Under the pieces are notes generated by a model. That model saw only the letters and a list, made by a program, of their open reading frames with translations. It had not been told where the DNA came from and made no database searches. From Clostridiaceae bacterium (lineage in GTDB: Bacteria; Bacillota_A; Clostridia; Acetivibrionales; Acetivibrionaceae), in assembly GCA_012513545.1 (NCBI GenBank), contig JAAZCB010001062.1, positions 1 to 9,134 of the forward strand: DNA of 9,134 bases. The letters are read 5' to 3'. This document shows, piece by piece, positions 5,962 through 9,134 of the stretch. Within the stretch, counting starts at the first letter, position 1; every line of letters starts with the position of its first letter. Position numbers and translations under genes: made by a program.

Positions 5962-6744
5962 TCATACCCTCCGATAGCTTTCGATATTATTAAAGAGCCT
6001 TTTAACTGCCTCTTTCAGTTCAATAATATATACCTGGGACTTAATCTCTATTTCTCTTTCCCCAATTTTCTTTAAAGGTATATCATTTGAACCTGCAATG
6101 GAAGCTCCCAGTCGCTCGTTCAGGATTATGCTCCGTTTATTCGGAAGATAGAGCGGTTGGTATTTTTCATTTAAAAATACACCTGTTACGGTATAAATCT
6201 GAAGCATAATAAACAAAGCTCCCGCCTCCATAAGCCGGCTATACATTTCATATACGACAGGATATGCTGCACCCCTGTTCTGTACCACAGGTACAACAGC
6301 GTGTTCTACTGCCGTACATACCCTCCCGGTATTAAAGGCGCAAATAAATGAACCGGAAAGTTCGCGCTTATCAAGGCTCCATTTCATGTTTGAAAAACAA
6401 TCTGTGTTCAAACTGCAGTAAAGGCAGCTGTTGACTTCGTCTTTACCGTCCTTTCCCGGAATGACTGAAACCAGGAAAACATATTCATCATTATTTAGAA
6501 GCCTTAAAATATCTTTCTCTTCAAGAATTTCAAAAAACCCTCCTCTGTTTATAAAGCTGTCCTCATGTTCGGATGACAGTTTGGCATCTAAATTAAAAGG
6601 CATTATCCTTACAGCTTCAAAAAGCCTTGCGATACCGGGAATATCATCTTCGCAGGCTTTTCTCACCAGAATCTCTGTACCGTTTTTCATGACATACCTC
6701 TTATTAATACTACTAAAGCTTGATTTTACTTTTTCTATAACCAT
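5962..6744 (-). CDS. GNAT-like acyltransferase family protein
   Basis: Up to 260 residues. The segment TEILVRKACEDDIPGIARLFEAV (23-45) is a typical GNAT first strand and helix. VEHAVVPVVQNRGAAYPVVYEMYSRLMEAGA (146-176) matches motif A, the acyl-CoA pyrophosphate loop plus following helix, with Q155-N-R-G-A-A160 in place of Q/R-x-x-G-x-G/A. It is longer than a minimal GNAT (about 150 residues): it has an insertion at about 50-145 with several cysteines (C107, C110, C116, C135, C143) and a C-terminal extension. Two starts are possible. ATG 6744 has a GGGGGA stretch 4 nt upstream; ATG 6690 (residue 19) has AGAGGT 5 nt upstream and begins just before the domain (242 residues), so it may be the true start. 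The gene lies 19 bp after the sensor-MFS gene on the same strand, so co-transcription is likely. The substrate is unknown. Confidence 0.7.
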   Translation of the reverse strand: MVIEKVKSSFSSINKRYVMKNGTEILVRKACEDDIPGIARLFEAVRIMPFNLDAKLSSEHEDSFINRGGFFEILEEKDILRLLNNDEYVFLVSVIPGKDGKDEVNSCLYCSLNTDCFSNMKWSLDKRELSGSFICAFNTGRVCTAVEHAVVPVVQNRGAAYPVVYEMYSRLMEAGALFIMLQIYTVTGVFLNEKYQPLYLPNKRSIILNERLGASIAGSNDIPLKKIGEREIEIKSQVYIIELKEAVKRLFNNIESYRRV

Positions 6745-6763
6745 AAGTCCCCCACAGAATCAC

Positions 6764-9134
6764 TCATTCAAATCTTTTGACCCTTTGAACAAGAAGAAAT
6801 CCAAAAATCAGTACAACAAATGCAAGCCCTACTATACCTACTCCCTTTGCCGTACCTAATGCAATAATTGACCCGAAAATCATTGGTCCTGCCATTTGTC
6901 CGAACTTATCAACGTTGCTGAAAAAGCCGAGGGCTTTTCCTCTTCCAAGATTCTTTACAGCATCGAGCTTTAAGAAATAGTTGCTCTGTGCGGCAACTCC
7001 AAAACTACTTGATAAACCAAGAAGTGCTGCAGAAATATATCCTGCTGCAATCGTTCCGCTTGAATAAAATACCAGCATGGCTGCTGCAGTTGTAAAAGCA
7101 GCCACAATAATAATTGTGTCAGCCTTAAAGTGTTTTCCGAAGTATTTACTCAGAACTGGTCCTAAAATAACTACACACATGCCGTTAAGAAGAAATGCAC
7201 GGCTGATGTTTGCTGATGAAACATTCATGCCCTCTGCAAAAACAGGGAAGATATACTCAAGGAACATGCCGCATACACCAGTAGGGATAATTATGAGAAG
7301 AAAAAATGTCAATACCTTATAATCCGTAAAAAACTCAAATACTTTTATTTGAGGCCTTCCGTTTTTAGCATTTGAAGCCATAGCCTCCGACTCCTCATAT
7401 CCGCTTGTCTTCGCACTTCCAAAAAAACACTTGGCAAAGACTGTTGCCATAGCAATAAACACAACCGCTACATAAAAAACTCTTGAAAAGCCAACCCTGT
7501 CCGCTAGCATACCTCCTAGCACTGAACCGCAGTTAAGTCCTGCAAATGCTCCCGAATTCATTGCAGATATGTTTTGGCTTTTTTCCAGTTCTCCCTGAGC
7601 GGAAGCTACATAACTCCTCATAGCCATAAGCCACAAGCCGTAACCAAAGCCTACTATTCCTCTTGCTGCAATAAACATTGCCGTATTCGTAGCCATACCG
7701 GAGAAAACCAGTCCCGCTCCGAAAACGGCAGCACCTATAAAATATGAATGCCTCCAGCTTTTTTTATCTATCAGAAATCCCGCCAATACCGTTGAAATCC
7801 CACAGCAGAACAACTCTGCCGAGATTGGCAGACCTATGACAATTCCTTCAGACAAACCTGCAAACGGCTGATACAGTCGCCTTGTCAATATTGGGATAAA
7901 GGAAATTGACATATATGCTCCCATAAACATAATAAATGCAAGTGTGCGTATTGTTTTACCATCGTTATTCAATTCCGGTGCCTGTCCTTTTATATCCTTT
8001 CCTGACCGCCTTTTTAAAAAAAGGATCATAAACAACGTAATCTCGAAAAGAAAGAAAAAGGATGTAACAAATATGGTTGCAGCATCAAGTAGAATATCCC
8101 TCACTTTCTGAGTCATATAGTTTTTGGAAAAAACAGCCTTTATGGTTCCGGCTGTTTCATTATCGTCCTTTTCAAGAGGTAAAACATAGATATTTGCTTC
8201 TTCGAAAGCCCCATAGTTATCCTTGATTATATTTCCCGAGGAGTATAAAAGCTTGCCGTCCTTACCTGTTATAAATACTCCTTCTATTTCAGGAACAGGA
8301 CTTATAACCGTCTCCATCCACCTATCAACTTCATAAAGCTTTTCAAGGCTTATTCCCTTTCCTACAATCCTGCCTATATCCTTTTTTAATATCTGTGCCG
8401 TTAGCATTGTGTTTTCCCTTGCAATGCTGTTATAGGCATCCCGAAACAGAAATATATTATTTACTGCGTACAGAACCTGTGAGACAGCAAGAACAGAAAG
8501 AACTATAAGCATTATACGATTTTCCCGGATTTCACCTTTTTCGCAGAATATTCTGATCCTGAAAAACAGCAGAACTAGAATCAAAGCCGAAATCAAAGCC
8601 AGACCAAGCATAAACACAAATGACGTTTTAAGGTATTTACCGGTGCGTGTGACCACAATTTCTTCATCAAATATCAAATCAAGGCTCCCAATCCACTCAC
8701 CTTCTCTGTTTCTAAGAGGAAGAAATGTGTGATATTCACCCTCAAGCAGCTTTGAAACATATTGCTTTTCTTCATTATTGCCACTAAAGTCAAGATCCTT
8801 CAAAAGGTCTTTATGAAGCATTTTTCCCTGGACATTTCCATTAATGTCATAGGCCACTCTTCCATCCGTCAAAATTACTTCTGCAGACTTAATATCCTCT
8901 GAATCACTAACTACTTCCTGAAGCAATTGCTTCATACCGAAGAAATTATCAAGTGGTTTACCATATTTTACTGCATACTCTATTTTTCTTACAGTACCGC
9001 CTCCAAGCACTGTATAACTTCCGACCAAAGAGTTCGTGTAATTCTTTTTGAACGCAGCAATATTGAGTCCTCCCGTAAATGCAAGTACAACAAACAAAAC
9101 AAAAAGTGTAGATACTATAAAAGCCCACTTTGAT
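6764..9134 (-). CDS. Sensor-MFS transporter fusion protein, N-terminus beyond the right edge (partial)
   Basis: The frame is open to the window edge, so the 5' end is missing; the TTG at 9097 is internal, because the codons before it encode more of a membrane helix (SKWAFIVSTLFVL). Numbered from that TTG (777 residues): the helix ends near 11; an extracytoplasmic sensor-like segment follows (about 12-155, with EVILTDGRVAYDINGNVQGK and HTFLPLRNREGEWIGSLDLIFD, the pattern of PAS/Cache folds); then membrane helices at 158-181 and 194-218; a second sensor-like segment (219-335, with IEGVFITGKDGKLLYSSGNI and AGTIKAVFS); a helix at 337-361; and a complete 12-helix MFS transporter (384-771). The MFS loop 2-3 motif is visible as AGFLIDKKSWRH (439-450), with RGIVGFGYG at 479-487 and ADRVGFSR at 532-539. 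Family is clear for the MFS part; the sensor folds are inferred from pattern only. Substrate is unknown. It heads an operon-like pair with the GNAT-like gene. Confidence 0.85.
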   Translation of the reverse strand, partial: SKWAFIVSTLFVLFVVLAFTGGLNIAAFKKNYTNSLVGSYTVLGGGTVRKIEYAVKYGKPLDNFFGMKQLLQEVVSDSEDIKSAEVILTDGRVAYDINGNVQGKMLHKDLLKDLDFSGNNEEKQYVSKLLEGEYHTFLPLRNREGEWIGSLDLIFDEEIVVTRTGKYLKTSFVFMLGLALISALILVLLFFRIRIFCEKGEIRENRIMLIVLSVLAVSQVLYAVNNIFLFRDAYNSIARENTMLTAQILKKDIGRIVGKGISLEKLYEVDRWMETVISPVPEIEGVFITGKDGKLLYSSGNIIKDNYGAFEEANIYVLPLEKDDNETAGTIKAVFSKNYMTQKVRDILLDAATIFVTSFFFLFEITLFMILFLKRRSGKDIKGQAPELNNDGKTIRTLAFIMFMGAYMSISFIPILTRRLYQPFAGLSEGIVIGLPISAELFCCGISTVLAGFLIDKKSWRHSYFIGAAVFGAGLVFSGMATNTAMFIAARGIVGFGYGLWLMAMRSYVASAQGELEKSQNISAMNSGAFAGLNCGSVLGGMLADRVGFSRVFYVAVVFIAMATVFAKCFFGSAKTSGYEESEAMASNAKNGRPQIKVFEFFTDYKVLTFFLLIIIPTGVCGMFLEYIFPVFAEGMNVSSANISRAFLLNGMCVVILGPVLSKYFGKHFKADTIIIVAAFTTAAAMLVFYSSGTIAAGYISAALLGLSSSFGVAAQSNYFLKLDAVKNLGRGKALGFFSNVDKFGQMAGPMIFGSIIALGTAKGVGIVGLAFVVLIFGFLLVQRVKRFE

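Noticed and set aside
9095..9097. TTG at 9097 as the start of the sensor-MFS gene
   Set aside because: The frame continues to the window edge and the codons before it complete a membrane helix; the gene is truncated by the window.

Overview
The window looks like a chromosomal stretch of a low-GC Gram-positive bacterium, most likely of class Clostridia. The reasons are AT-rich intergenic DNA, strong AGGAGG-type ribosome binding sites, a secreted protein with C-terminal S-layer homology (SLH) modules, a bacterial VTC-domain gene, and the short intergenic motif AAGAACCGTCCCC, which I remember as frequent in Clostridia. Species cannot be assigned from the sequence alone. No rRNA, tRNA, CRISPR array, intact transposase or phage gene is visible.

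Layout from left to right: (1) a VTC-domain gene on the minus strand (12-689), whose operon continues off the left edge; (2) a minus-strand flavin-type split-barrel protein (975-1466); (3) about 750 bp of non-coding DNA with a hairpin, a 13-bp tandem duplication inside a REP-like motif, a candidate promoter and a structured leader; (4) a large plus-strand secreted protein with a beta-helix/GLUG-like body and three SLH modules (2214-4424), followed by a strong terminator; (5) a convergent minus-strand DUF2200 gene (4737-5084); (6) about 550 bp of non-coding DNA with a second REP-like palindrome and promoter candidates; (7) a small plus-strand three-helix membrane protein (5635-5943); (8) a minus-strand two-gene unit, in which a large sensor-plus-MFS-transporter fusion (6764 to beyond the right edge) is followed by a GNAT-like protein (5962-6744).

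The genes do not form one pathway. The two clearly linked groups are the sensor-MFS/GNAT pair (19-bp spacing, same strand) and the VTC gene with whatever follows it to the left. The SLH gene is a monocistronic surface-protein unit with its own promoter and terminator.

The least expected observation is a 57-bp element present twice, in inverted orientation, immediately outside the SLH gene (2095-2151 and 4492-4548, 45 of 57 positions identical). It contains a conserved hairpin, and neither gene calls nor the terminator explain it. The other points of interest are the architecture of the sensor-MFS protein, with two extracytoplasmic sensor-like segments ahead of a full transporter, and the REP-like repeat that appears to supply a -35 box to the small membrane protein gene.
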